NCBI GenBank assembly: GCA_902799045.1
Contig: CADBZH010000002.1
Location: 62,001-126,000 of the forward strand
Length of the DNA: 64,000 bases
Source of the DNA: an uncultured Eubacteriales bacterium
GTDB taxonomy: Bacteria > Bacillota > Clostridia > Christensenellales > Aristaeellaceae
Reading direction: 5' to 3'
Of the stretch, positions 20,392 through 28,548 are shown one piece after another; the first letter of the stretch is position 1, and each line of letters starts with the position of its first letter. Below the pieces are notes generated by a model. The model searched no databases, was not told where the DNA came from, and saw nothing but the letters and a program-made list of their open reading frames with translations. The position numbers were made by a program, and so were the translations under genes.

Positions 20392-21219
20392 ATGGACAAG
20401 ATCAAGCGCAACGAGCGCCTGGGCGCGCTGACGAAGATACTGACGGACACCCCCAACCGCATCCACACCCTCAGCGAGTTCTGCGAGCGCTTCGGGTCGG
20501 CCAAGTCCACCATCAGCGAGGACATCGACCTGATCAGCGCCTCCTTTGAGCGATTCGACCTCGGCAGGATCGAGACTGTGGCCGGCGCGGCCGGCGGCGT
20601 GCGCTACCGCGCCATTCCCAGCCCCGCGAAGGTGAGGCGGGTGCTGATGGAGCTTTCCGGGCGCCTGTCCGAGCCGGGGCGCATGCTGCCCGGCGGCTTC
20701 CTATACACCTCCGACATCACCGCGGAGAGCGACATCGCCCAGCAGATGGGGGAGATCCTGGCCTCGCAGTACTATGACCGCCAGCCGCATTTCGTGCTGA
20801 CGATGGAGACAAAGGGCATTCCAATAGCGCTGATGACGGCGCGAATGCTGGACGTGCCGCTCGTGATCGCCCGCCGAGACAGCCGCGCCTACGAGGGCAG
20901 CGCCGTGAAGATCAACTACATCGCGGGCCTGGGCAGCGAGCGCATCGAGACCATGGCGCTCACGCGGCGGGCCGTGCGCCCCGGCCAGCGGGCGCTGATC
21001 ATCGACGACTTCATGAAGGGCGGCGGCACGCTCCAGGGCATGGTGGACCTTATGAAGGAATTCCTGGCGGAGGTCGTGGGCGTCGGCGTGATGATCGCTA
21101 CGGCCAAGCCGGAGGCCAAGCGCGTGATGGGCGCGAAATCGCTACTGGTGCTGGAGGGCTTTGACGCCCAGACCGGCCGCGCCATCGTGCATCCCTCGCC
21201 GGAGTACACAGAACTGTGA
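20392..21219 (+). CDS. purR: Purine operon repressor PurR (PRPP-sensing)
   Basis: The 275-residue protein has an N-terminal winged-helix domain (about residues 1-75, with KRNERLGALTKILTDTPNRIHTLSEFCERFGSAKSTISED) and a C-terminal phosphoribosyltransferase-like domain with the PRPP loop ALIIDDFMKGGGT. PurR of Bacillota binds paired PurBoxes upstream of purine genes, and PRPP lowers its affinity. Here two PurBox-like sites cover its own promoter. The downstream gene, upp, is also a PRPP-using enzyme but has its own promoter. Confidence 0.95.
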   Translation: MDKIKRNERLGALTKILTDTPNRIHTLSEFCERFGSAKSTISEDIDLISASFERFDLGRIETVAGAAGGVRYRAIPSPAKVRRVLMELSGRLSEPGRMLPGGFLYTSDITAESDIAQQMGEILASQYYDRQPHFVLTMETKGIPIALMTARMLDVPLVIARRDSRAYEGSAVKINYIAGLGSERIETMALTRRAVRPGQRALIIDDFMKGGGTLQGMVDLMKEFLAEVVGVGVMIATAKPEAKRVMGAKSLLVLEGFDAQTGRAIVHPSPEYTEL

Positions 21220-21230
21220 CAAATCTGTTA

Positions 21231-21259
21231 TTGAAATGGGCGCGCCTATCGTATATAAT
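21231..21259 (+). promoter_or_regulatory. Sigma-A-like promoter of upp
   Basis: TTGAAA at 21231-21236 and TATAAT at 21254-21259 are spaced by 17 bases. GGGAGGG precedes the upp ATG. No PyrR-type leader is apparent in the short untranslated region. Confidence 0.7.
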
Positions 21260-21294
21260 AATATATTGGGAAAACCATTAGGGAGGGTATATAC

Positions 21295-21924
21295 ATGAGC
21301 AAAGTCTTCGTGGTCGATCATCCTCTGGTGCAGCACAAGCTCACGCTGATGCGCGAAAAGGATTGCGGCAACAAGGATTTCCGCCAGCTGCTGGAGGAGA
21401 TCTCCATGCTGATGGCCTATGAGGTCACCCGCAACCTGCCGCTGGAGGAGATCGAAATCGAAACCCCCGTCGCCAAGTGCAAGAGCAAGATCATCGCCGG
21501 CAAGAAGCTGGGCATCGTGCCGATCCTGCGCGCGGGCCTGGGCATGGTGGACGGCGTGATGAACCTGGTGCCGACCGCCAAGGTGGGCCACATCGGCCTG
21601 TATCGCGATCCCGAAACCCACCTGCCCGTGGAATACTATTGCAAGCTGCCCTATGACGTGGCCGAGCGCGACCTGATCGTCGTGGACCCGATGCTGGCCA
21701 CCGGCGGCTCCGCCATCGCCGCCATCGATTTCATCAAGAAGCGCGGCTGCAAGTCCATCACGCTGATGTGCCTGGTGGGCTGCCCCGAGGGCGTCAAGGC
21801 CGTGCAGGAGGCCCATCCGGACGTGGACCTCTACATCGCCGCCATCGACGATCACCTGAACGAGAACAAGTACATCGTCCCCGGCCTCGGCGACGCGGGC
21901 GACCGCCTGTTCGGCACGAAGTAA
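21295..21924 (+). CDS. upp: Uracil phosphoribosyltransferase
   Basis: Upp salvages uracil to UMP with PRPP. The sequence is typical throughout: [16 protein letters not shown] at the N-terminus, [12 protein letters not shown], the PRPP-binding [10 protein letters not shown], and the uracil-binding C-terminus with [17 protein letters not shown]. The 209-residue length is normal. Confidence 0.97.
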   Translation: MSKVFVVDHPLVQHKLTLMREKDCGNKDFRQLLEEISMLMAYEVTRNLPLEEIEIETPVAKCKSKIIAGKKLGIVPILRAGLGMVDGVMNLVPTAKVGHIGLYRDPETHLPVEYYCKLPYDVAERDLIVVDPMLATGGSAIAAIDFIKKRGCKSITLMCLVGCPEGVKAVQEAHPDVDLYIAAIDDHLNENKYIVPGLGDAGDRLFGTK

Positions 21925-21957
21925 ACAAGTAGAATTGTCGCTCTGGTTTGTTGCGTA

Positions 21958-22026
21958 CAGATCCTTCGCTTCGTTCAGGATGACAACGACACGACACCTG
22001 TCATCCTGAACGCAGAGAAGGATCTG
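21958..22026. repeat. GATCCTTCGCT...TCAGGATGAC palindromic repeat
   Basis: The arm CAGATCCTTCGCTTCGTTC followed by AGGATGACA is answered by TGTCATCCTGAACG then GAGAAGGATCTG. It lies between upp and rsmA and could terminate upp transcription. Related copies are at 36184-36249 and 62559-62631. Confidence 0.75.
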
Positions 22027-22075
22027 TGCGTTTCGATCTGAATCCCCCGAAGGGATTGTTGTAAGGGGCTTAATC

Positions 22076-22948
22076 ATGTCAGAGTATCTGAATCCCTCCC
22101 TTGAGCTCCGCGCCCGGGTGGCGCTGGAGAAGCACCACTTCAGAAATACCCACAGCCTGGGGCAGAATTTCCTGCTCTCGGAGAGCCTGCTTGCGCTGCT
22201 GCTGGACGACGCCCAGATCGCGCCGGACGACAACGTGCTGGAGATCGGCCCCGGCGCGGGCGTCATGACGGCGCTGCTTTCCCGGCGGGCCAGGCGGGTG
22301 CTGGCCGTGGAGGTGGACAGGGGCCTGCAGCCGGTGCTTTCGGACGTGCTGGAGGGCCTGGGCAACGTGACGGTGGTCTATCAGGACGTCATGAAGGCGG
22401 ATTTGCGCGCGCTCACAGAGGCGCACTTCTCCGGCGAGCCCTATCGGGTCGTGGCGAACCTGCCGTACTACATCACGGCGGACATCCTCCTGAAGCTCGC
22501 GTCCTCCGACTGCCCGCCCCGAAGCATCGCCATCATGGTGCAGAAGGAGGCGGCGGAGCGGGTGATGTCCGCGCCGGGCACGAAGCAGTGGTGCGCCCTG
22601 GCGGCGGAGCTGCAATACTACGGGCAGGCCCGGGTGCTGACCGACGTCGCGCCGGAGGCCTTTGATCCGCCGCCCCACGTGATGAGCCAGTTCATCCGCA
22701 TCGACCGCTGGGAGGCGCCGCCGGTCGAATCCGGCGATCCCGCGCGCTTCCGCCGGCTGATCCGCGCTGCGTTCGCCATGCGAAGGAAGACCCTCGCCAA
22801 CAACCTGAAATCCGCCTTCGGGCTGACCCAGGAGCAGGCGCGTGCCGTGCTCGACGCCGCCGGCGTGGACGAGCGCGTGCGCGGCGAAGCCCTGACGCTG
22901 GAGGAATTGAACCGCGTCTCGGAAGCCCTCGGAAGCATCAACCTGTAG
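22076..22948 (+). CDS. rsmA: 16S rRNA (adenine1518-N6/adenine1519-N6)-dimethyltransferase
   Basis: RsmA (KsgA) dimethylates two adjacent adenines near the 3' end of 16S rRNA using SAM, a late step of 30S assembly. The motifs LGQNFLLSE, the SAM-binding LEIGPGAGVMTALL and the catalytic NLPYYI are all present. The 290-residue length is normal, with the C-terminal helical domain. Confidence 0.95.
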   Translation: MSEYLNPSLELRARVALEKHHFRNTHSLGQNFLLSESLLALLLDDAQIAPDDNVLEIGPGAGVMTALLSRRARRVLAVEVDRGLQPVLSDVLEGLGNVTVVYQDVMKADLRALTEAHFSGEPYRVVANLPYYITADILLKLASSDCPPRSIAIMVQKEAAERVMSAPGTKQWCALAAELQYYGQARVLTDVAPEAFDPPPHVMSQFIRIDRWEAPPVESGDPARFRRLIRAAFAMRRKTLANNLKSAFGLTQEQARAVLDAAGVDERVRGEALTLEELNRVSEALGSINL

Positions 22949-22961
22949 CCAAGACTGCAGG

Positions 22962-22990
22962 TTGATTTTTGTCCGGCTTTATGTTATGAT
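22962..22990 (+). promoter_or_regulatory. Probable promoter of the CBS-protein/relQ operon
   Basis: TTGATT at 22962-22967 and TATGAT at 22985-22990 are 17 bases apart, just after the rsmA stop. Confidence 0.55.
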
Positions 22991-23013
22991 AGGATTAAAG
23001 GAGGGGTTGAAGG

Positions 23014-23733
23014 ATGCAGCGCGCGCCACGGAGGTCGGAGCGGTTCCTGACGCTCTACCGAAAGCTGGAGGGGCTTCTGGAGAAGCGCTACACCGGCAGG
23101 AAGATGTCCTCCGGCAGTGTGGTGATGGAATACCTGCACGACGCGGACAGCGCGCCCTGCCGCACGGAGCTGGACATGTGCCGGGAGATCCGCAACCTGC
23201 TCACCCACAACACCGACGGCGCGGGGGAACCGGTGGTGGAGCCCTCCGAAGCGGTGGTCGAAACGCTCTGCGCCATCGTCGATTACGTGCAGCGGCCCCG
23301 CCTGGCCGTGGATTACGGCACCCCCGGTGAAAAGATACTCTTCGCCCATCCGAATGATTCGGCGCTGGACATGATGCGCCACATGATGCGCGTGGGCTAC
23401 TCCCACGTGCCGGTCCGCGATCGCACGGGCCTGGTCGGCGTGTTCAGCGCGGCAAGCCTGATGCGCTACATCGGCGACGCCGGCTTCGACCGGCTGCACG
23501 ATACGCTGAAGATCGGCGAGCTGAAGAACGCGCTGGACTTTGACGACGAGCGCAGTGAGAAATACGAATTCTTTGACAAAAACGCCACGCTGACCACCGT
23601 CCGCGAAGCCTTTGAAAAGCGCCGCGAGCGCAACAGCCGCCTCGCCGTGGCCTTTATCACCGAGGACGGCGCCCGGCACAGCGAGGTGCTGGCGATGCTG
23701 ACGAGCTGGGACGTGCTCAGGGACGACCAATGA
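23014..23733 (+). CDS. CBS-domain protein with an HEPN-like N-terminal region
   Basis: The 239-residue protein has a helical N-terminal part (about residues 1-90) and two CBS motifs (about 100-165 and 180-239; MMRVGYSHVPVRDRTGLVGVF is the clearest). CBS pairs usually bind adenine nucleotides. The N-terminal part contains CREIRNLLTHN, with Arg60-x4-His65 fitting the R-x(4-6)-H signature of HEPN proteins; RNase activity is not implied by this alone. It is 18 bases upstream of a RelQ-type alarmone synthetase, so the pair may be linked to nucleotide sensing. Confidence 0.8.
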   Translation: MQRAPRRSERFLTLYRKLEGLLEKRYTGRKMSSGSVVMEYLHDADSAPCRTELDMCREIRNLLTHNTDGAGEPVVEPSEAVVETLCAIVDYVQRPRLAVDYGTPGEKILFAHPNDSALDMMRHMMRVGYSHVPVRDRTGLVGVFSAASLMRYIGDAGFDRLHDTLKIGELKNALDFDDERSEKYEFFDKNATLTTVREAFEKRRERNSRLAVAFITEDGARHSEVLAMLTSWDVLRDDQ

Positions 23734-23751
23734 ACCAACCGGAGGCCCTAA

Positions 23752-24498
23752 ATGGAGAATAAAAAGCCCGATGTGATCCGTGAACAGGCGGAATACCGTT
23801 CCACGGAGTTCAAGACCAACGACGCGATGGAGGTTTTGCAGCGCGAATACGCCCAGGTGAAGCCCGTCTATGAGGCGGGCATCCGCGAGATCAACGCGCG
23901 GCTGGAGACGCTGGACAGCGAATTCTCCCTCAAGTTCATGCACAACCCGATCCACCACCTGGAGAGCCGCGTGAAATCGCTGGACAGCATCATCGTGAAG
24001 CTGCACAGCATGGGCTATCCCATCTCCATCTCCTGCGCCAAGAAGACGCTGCACGACATCGCAGGGGTGCGCGTCGTCTGCCGATACGTGGACGACATCT
24101 ATCGCATTGCGGATCTGCTGCTGGCGCAGGACGACATCAACCTGATCCTGAAGAAGAACTACATCGAAAACCCAAAGCCCAACGGCTATCGCAGCCTGCA
24201 CATCGTCGTCGACGTGCCGGTCTACATGTCCCAGGGCAAGCTCTACATCCCCGTGGAGATTCAGATCCGCACCGTCGCGATGGACTTTTGGGCCACGCTG
24301 GAGCACGGCATCCGCTATAAGCGCACCGACGCCGTGCCGCCGCGCATCGTGGATGAGCTGCGCGCCTGCGCCGACGTTATCACCGAGACCGACTACAAGA
24401 TGCAGAAGATCTTCCAGGCCCTGCAGATGGTGGGCGACAAGGACGAGGAGAGCCCGGAGAGCATCATCGAGGCGGATGGCCGCAGGCCGGGCAGGTGA
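23752..24498 (+). CDS. Small alarmone synthetase, RelQ/YjbM type (GTP pyrophosphokinase family)
   Basis: The product transfers pyrophosphate from ATP to GTP/GDP to make (p)ppGpp. It has only the synthetase domain: LESRVKSLDSIIVKL, the AGVRVVCRYVDDIYRIADLL block, the substrate loop ENPKPNGYRSLHIVV and the catalytic/binding EIQIRTVAMDFWATLEHGIRYK. At 248 residues with no HD hydrolase, TGS or ACT domains it fits the SAS group. Its start is preceded by CCGGAGG and lies 18 bases after the CBS-domain gene. Confidence 0.92.
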   Translation: MENKKPDVIREQAEYRSTEFKTNDAMEVLQREYAQVKPVYEAGIREINARLETLDSEFSLKFMHNPIHHLESRVKSLDSIIVKLHSMGYPISISCAKKTLHDIAGVRVVCRYVDDIYRIADLLLAQDDINLILKKNYIENPKPNGYRSLHIVVDVPVYMSQGKLYIPVEIQIRTVAMDFWATLEHGIRYKRTDAVPPRIVDELRACADVITETDYKMQKIFQALQMVGDKDEESPESIIEADGRRPGR

Positions 24499-24535
24499 CG
24501 GAACGGCGGGCTTCCGTGAAGAGCCATAGATAAGG

Positions 24536-24620
24536 ACGTAGGGGCGGCGTTGTGACGCCCGCCGGGTACAGCGACACAGATCGTACTCGGGCGGGCGGCG
24601 CATCGCTGCCCCTGCAGTTG
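24536..24620. repeat. GTAGGGGCGGCGTT...CGCTGCCCCTGC repeat
   Basis: GTAGGGGCGGCGTTGTGACG at about 24539 pairs imperfectly with GGCGGCGCATCGCTGCCCC at about 24595-24613. It is a full copy of the family also found at about 43.79 and 51.24 kb. No gene is visible between relQ and pckA. Confidence 0.6.
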
Positions 24621-24645
24621 TGGAAGAGCCAATATTCTTCGTCAT

Positions 24646-24747
24646 GTAATACTAAACTCAATCTAAAAGTGAACATATGCGGAGCGGATTTTTCGTTCTG
24701 CCTAAGCAGAGCGGAGGGAGGCGATGCAGCGCATCGTTGACCGCAAA
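24646..24747. mobile_element. Half copy of a MITE-like element (partner at 43958-44120)
   Basis: The segment starts GTAATACTAAACTCAATCT and continues through TGAACATATGCGGAGCGG to TTGACCGCA. It matches, in inverted orientation, bases 44028-44120, including the terminal repeat. Only one terminal repeat is present here, so it is a truncated or single-ended copy. It abuts the pckA terminator. Confidence 0.65.
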
Positions 24748-24776
24748 AAGCAGGGGCGGCATTGAGCCGTCCCTGC
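24742..24776 (-). terminator. Rho-independent terminator of pckA (minus strand)
   Basis: Read on the minus strand, GCAGGGACGGC pairs with GCCGCCCCTGC and is followed by TTTTTGCGG. It begins 23 bases after the pckA stop. Confidence 0.8.
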
Positions 24777-24798
24777 TGCCTTTATGCCCTTGCTGTTC

Positions 24799-26276
24799 TT
24801 ACAGCTGCGGACCGGCGGCGACCAGCGCCTTGCCGGCTTCGTTGGACTCGTACTTGACGAAGTTCTTGATGAAGCGGCCGGCCAGGTCCTTGGCCTTCTC
24901 ATCCCACTCGGCGGGGTTGGCATAGGTGTCGCGGGGATCCAGGATGCCCGTGTCCACGCCCTCCAGCTCGGTGGGAACCTCGAAGTTGAAGTAGGGGATC
25001 TTCTTGGTGGGAGCCTTCAGGATGGCGCCGCCCAGGATCGCGTCGATGATGCCGCGGGTATCCTTGATGGAGATGCGCTTGCCGGTGCCGTTCCAGCCGG
25101 TGTTCACCAGGTAGGCCTTCGCGCCGCTCTTTTCCATCTTCTTGACCAGCTCCTCGGCGTACTTCGTGGGATGCAGCTCCAGGAAGGCCTGGCCGAAGCA
25201 GGCGGAGAAGGTGGGGGTGGGCTCGGTGATGCCGCGCTCGGTGCCGGCCAGCTTGGCGGTGAAGCCGGACAGGAAGTAGTACTTGGTCTGCTCGGGGGTC
25301 AGGATGCTGACCGGGGGCAGCACGCCGAAGGCGTCCGCGCTCAGGAAGATGACGTTCTGGGCATCGGGGCCGGCGGACACGGGGTTGACGTTCTTGACGA
25401 TCTTCTCGATGTGCTCGATCGGATAGGACACGCGGGTGTTCTCGGTGACGGACTTGTCGGCGAAGTCGATCTTGCCGTCCTTGTCCACGGTCACGTTCTC
25501 CAGCAGCGCGTCGCGCTTGATGGCGTTGTAGATGTCAGGCTCGGATTCCTTGTCCAGGTTGATGACCTTCGCGTAGCAGCCGCCCTCGAAGTTGAACACG
25601 CCGTTGTCGTCCCAGCCGTGCTCGTCGTCGCCGATCAGCAGGCGCTTGGGGTCGGTGGACAGGGTGGTCTTGCCGGTGCCGGACAGGCCGAAGAAGGCTC
25701 GCGGGAGGTGACGTTGAAGGCCACGACGGTCTCGCTGTTCAGGCCCAGCTCCTTGTAGTTTTCGCACTTGGCCTTGGAAGCGGTGTAGACCACGAAGTCG
25801 GGGGTGAAGTCCTTAAGCTCGGCCTCGGTGGGCTTGATGAACATGTTGCGCACGAAGTGGGCCTGCCAGGCAACTTCCATGATGAAGCGGATGGCCATGC
25901 GGGTGTCCTTGTTGGCGCCGCAGAAGGCGTCCACGACGTACAGCTTCTTGCCGCCGGACAGCTGATCCTTGGCCAGGTTCTTCACGACCTCCCAGGTCTC
26001 CTGGGTCATGGGATGGTTGTCGTTCTTATAGCCCTCGGTGGTCCACCAAACGGTGTCCTTGCTGTTCTCGTCCATGACGATGTACTTGTCCTTGGGGGAA
26101 CGGCCGGTGTAGATGCCGGTCATCACGTTCACGGCGCCCAGCTCGGTTTCCACGCCCACGTCAAAGCCGGTGAGGGACGGGTCCATCTCGGCCTTGTACA
26201 GATCCTCATAGGAGGGATTGTAGACGATTTCGGTCGTGCCGGTAATGCCGTATTTGGTCAGATCGATATTAGACAT
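24799..26276 (-). pseudogene. pckA: ATP-dependent phosphoenolpyruvate carboxykinase, broken by an internal deletion
   Basis: The N-terminal part (26276 down to about 25700) reads up to [13 protein letters not shown], with [11 protein letters not shown] and the usual PEPCK N-domain. The C-terminal part continues in another frame from [20 protein letters not shown] with [20 protein letters not shown] and the normal end. The join lies at about 25697-25703. Intact homologues have roughly 45 more residues here, including the GGEMKKG lysine and the HCSAN histidine that bind substrate and Mn2+. Thus about 135-145 bases are missing and the frame is shifted. The encoded enzyme cannot be active unless this is an assembly error. 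A normal promoter and terminator remain. Confidence 0.88.
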
Positions 26277-26311
26277 AACTCATCAAACCTCTTTCACTAA
26301 GATTTGGCATT

Positions 26312-26340
26312 AGAATAGCACAACCATGTTAAGGCTTCAA
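26312..26340 (-). promoter_or_regulatory. Sigma-A-like promoter of pckA (minus strand)
   Basis: On the minus strand, TTGAAG (26340-26335) and TATTCT (26317-26312) are separated by 17 bases, with a leader of about 30 bases and AGAGG before the start. Confidence 0.6.
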
Positions 26341-26444
26341 TCACAACCGGCGGGAACAAGTGAAATTTATCGGAGAAATAGCATACCTGTATGGTCGTGT
26401 ATACCGATGGTCTACATTCTCATCGAATATTTAACGCCCGGGCA

Positions 26445-26473
26445 TTGACAAGCGCGGTCCGGGGTCGTATAAT
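26445..26473 (+). promoter_or_regulatory. Consensus promoter of the zinc uptake operon
   Basis: A perfect TTGACA (26445-26450), 17-base spacer and TATAAT (26468-26473) precede znuA by about 40 bases. Such a strong promoter fits a gene set held off by a repressor. Confidence 0.85.
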
Positions 26474-26484
26474 ATGAAAACGAA

Positions 26485-26503
26485 ATTGAAAACGAATTTC
26501 AAT
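26485..26503 (+). promoter_or_regulatory. Zur/Fur-type operator
   Basis: ATTGAAAACGAATTTCAAT is a perfect 7-5-7 inverted repeat immediately downstream of the -10 box, overlapping the transcription start region. The operon encodes a Fur-family regulator, so this is the likely autoregulatory site. Confidence 0.75.
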
Positions 26504-26514
26504 ATGAGGGCGAT

Positions 26515-27426
26515 ATGAAGAGACTGTTTCTTATTCTGTTTTCCATGATGGCGCTGCTGGGCGTCCACGCCGCGGCGGAGGGCGATCTGCGCATCGTCGC
26601 GACGGACTTTCCCTGCTATGACTTTGCCCGTGCCGTCACCGGTGGGCGCGCCGAGGTGACGATGCTTCTGAAGCCCGGCACAGAGGCCCATTCCTACGAC
26701 CCGACCCCAGCCGACATCCTCGCCATCTCAAGCGCCGATCTGTTCGTCTGCATCGGCGGCGAGAGCGACGCCTGGGCTGAGGGCATCCTGGCGGGCTTCG
26801 ACGGCGATGGCCCGAGGGTGCTTCGGATGATGGACGCGGTGTCCGACCTCATCGAAGAGGACGGGGACGACGGACACGTCCATGAGGGCGACGGCCCGGA
26901 GTACGACGAGCACATCTGGACCTCGCCGGTCAACGCAGCGTCGATGGTCCGCGCCCTGGGCGACGCGCTCGCCGATATCGACCCTGAGGCGGCGGAGCTT
27001 TACCGAGACAGCGCCGACGGCTACGCCGCGCAGATCCTCGAACTGGACGGCGAGATCCGAGCGGTCGTCGAGAATGCGACGCACAGGACCCTCGTGTTTG
27101 CCGACCGGTTCCCGTTCGTCTATTTCACCCGGGAATACAGCCTGGACTATCTCGCGGCGTTTTCCTCCTGTACGGCGGACACCGAGCCGAGCGCCCAGAT
27201 CGTGCTTTCGCTGATCCAAATGGTGACCTCAGAGGGTATCCCGGCCGTGTACACCATCGAACTGAGCAACCAGACCATCGCCCGCACCGTCGCCGAGGAG
27301 ACCGGCGCACAGATCCTGACGCTGCACTCGATGCAAACCGTGTCCCAGGCGGAGTTCGACGCGGGGGAGACCTACGTTTCGCTGATGGAAAAGAACGTCG
27401 GGGCGCTTCGGGAGGGACTGCGATGA
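26515..27426 (+). CDS. znuA: Metal (zinc) ABC transporter substrate-binding protein
   Basis: This cluster A-I binding protein captures Zn2+ (possibly Mn2+) outside the membrane for ZnuBC. The signal peptide is residues 1 to about 20. Candidate ligands include His in GTEAHSYDPTPADI and in YDEHIWTSP; between them lies an acidic/His loop EEDGDDGHVHEGDGPEYDEH, typical of zinc receptors. The third histidine of classical ZnuA is replaced in the FADRFPFVYF block, as in one clostridial subtype of the family. No lipobox is seen. The stop overlaps the start of the Fur-family gene. Confidence 0.88.
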   Translation: MKRLFLILFSMMALLGVHAAAEGDLRIVATDFPCYDFARAVTGGRAEVTMLLKPGTEAHSYDPTPADILAISSADLFVCIGGESDAWAEGILAGFDGDGPRVLRMMDAVSDLIEEDGDDGHVHEGDGPEYDEHIWTSPVNAASMVRALGDALADIDPEAAELYRDSADGYAAQILELDGEIRAVVENATHRTLVFADRFPFVYFTREYSLDYLAAFSSCTADTEPSAQIVLSLIQMVTSEGIPAVYTIELSNQTIARTVAEETGAQILTLHSMQTVSQAEFDAGETYVSLMEKNVGALREGLR

Positions 27427-27887
27427 CGCGCGGGGAATACAGCACCCGCCAGAAGCGGGAGCTTTTGAGCTTTTTGAAGGAGCGCAGCCTCCAGCACTTC
27501 TCGGTGGACGATGTCGTGTTCGAGATGCAGGAGAAGGGCGAAAAGATCGGCCGCTCCACCGTCTACCGGTATCTTGAGCTGCTGGCGGAGCAGGGGAGCG
27601 TGCGCAAGTATCAGAGCGTGCAGGGCATCACCCAGTATCAGCGTGTAGAGGACGCCGCGGCCTGCGACGATCACTTCCACATGATGTGCAGTCGCTGTGG
27701 CGATTTGATGCATGTGGACTGCGCCTTGATGCGGGAGATCTCCGGGCACCTGATGAACGCCCACGGATTCAGGCTGGACCCCCGGGAGACGATCCTGGTG
27801 GGCGTGTGTGAAAAATGCCGGAAGGCCGGCGGAGAGGATGTGGAGCATGGCGCTGATTGCCATGAAGGATGTCACCATTGCCTTTGA
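27423..27887 (+). CDS. zur: Fur-family metalloregulator, probably Zur
   Basis: The 154-residue protein has the Fur winged helix (TRQKRELLSFLKERSLQHFSVDDVVFEMQEKGEKIGRSTVYRYL) and the dimer/metal domain with DDHFHMMCSRCGDLMHVDC and CEKC, giving the two CxxC pairs that bind structural zinc. The C-terminal tail EHGADCHEGCHHCL adds four Cys/His ligands. Location inside a zinc-type transporter operon, next to a Fur-type operator, supports Zur; a Fur or Mur role is less likely. The gene overlaps znuA by four bases and znuC by 41 bases. Confidence 0.88.
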   Translation: MTRGEYSTRQKRELLSFLKERSLQHFSVDDVVFEMQEKGEKIGRSTVYRYLELLAEQGSVRKYQSVQGITQYQRVEDAAACDDHFHMMCSRCGDLMHVDCALMREISGHLMNAHGFRLDPRETILVGVCEKCRKAGGEDVEHGADCHEGCHHCL

Positions 27888-28548
27888 GGGCACGGTGGCG
27901 GTGGATCACGTCTCCTTCGAGGTCAACCCGGGCGACTATCTGGTGGTGGTGGGCGAGAACGGCTCCGGCAAGAGCACGCTGATGCGGGCGATGCTGGGTC
28001 TCGTGAAGCCGCGAAGCGGCAGGATCGCCTATGGCGACGGCCTGGCGAAGAACCGCATCGGCTATCTGCCCCAGCAGACCGCCGCCCAGCGGGACTTTCC
28101 CGCCTCTGTTGAGGAGGTTGTGCTGTCCGGCTGCGTGAACCGCATGGGCCGCCGCTTCTTCTTCAACCGTGCGGACAGGGCGAAGGCCGAGCGCAACATG
28201 CGCCTGCTGGACGTGGAGCGATTCAGAAAGCGCTCGTACCGCACGCTCTCCGGCGGACAGCAGCAGCGGGCGCTGCTGGCGCGGGCCCTCTGCGCCACCG
28301 ACGCGATGCTGCTGCTGGACGAGCCGGTGACGGGCCTCGATCCCGCCGCGGCGGCGGAGTTTTATGACGTGATCCGCGATTTGAACCGCAGGCACGGCGT
28401 GGCCGTGGTGATGGTCTCGCACGACCTCGGCGGCGCGATGCGCGACGCGGGCAAGGTGCTGGTGATGAACCGCGGCATGGATTTCTTCGGCGATATCGCG
28501 GACTATCGCGGTCGCTTCGCGGAGGGGACGGTGAGCGCGCGTGGGTGA
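27847..28548 (+). CDS. znuC: Metal (zinc) ABC transporter ATP-binding protein
   Basis: The ATPase of the zinc importer shows Walker A GENGSGKST, signature LSGGQQQRALLARAL and Walker B MLLLDEP with VSHDLG switch histidine. ATG at 27847 is chosen because GGAGAGG lies 10 bases upstream and the product then begins ALIAMKDVTIAFEG like its relatives; earlier in-frame ATGs lie further inside zur. The 3' end overlaps znuB by eight bases. Confidence 0.92.
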   Translation: MALIAMKDVTIAFEGTVAVDHVSFEVNPGDYLVVVGENGSGKSTLMRAMLGLVKPRSGRIAYGDGLAKNRIGYLPQQTAAQRDFPASVEEVVLSGCVNRMGRRFFFNRADRAKAERNMRLLDVERFRKRSYRTLSGGQQQRALLARALCATDAMLLLDEPVTGLDPAAAAEFYDVIRDLNRRHGVAVVMVSHDLGGAMRDAGKVLVMNRGMDFFGDIADYRGRFAEGTVSARG

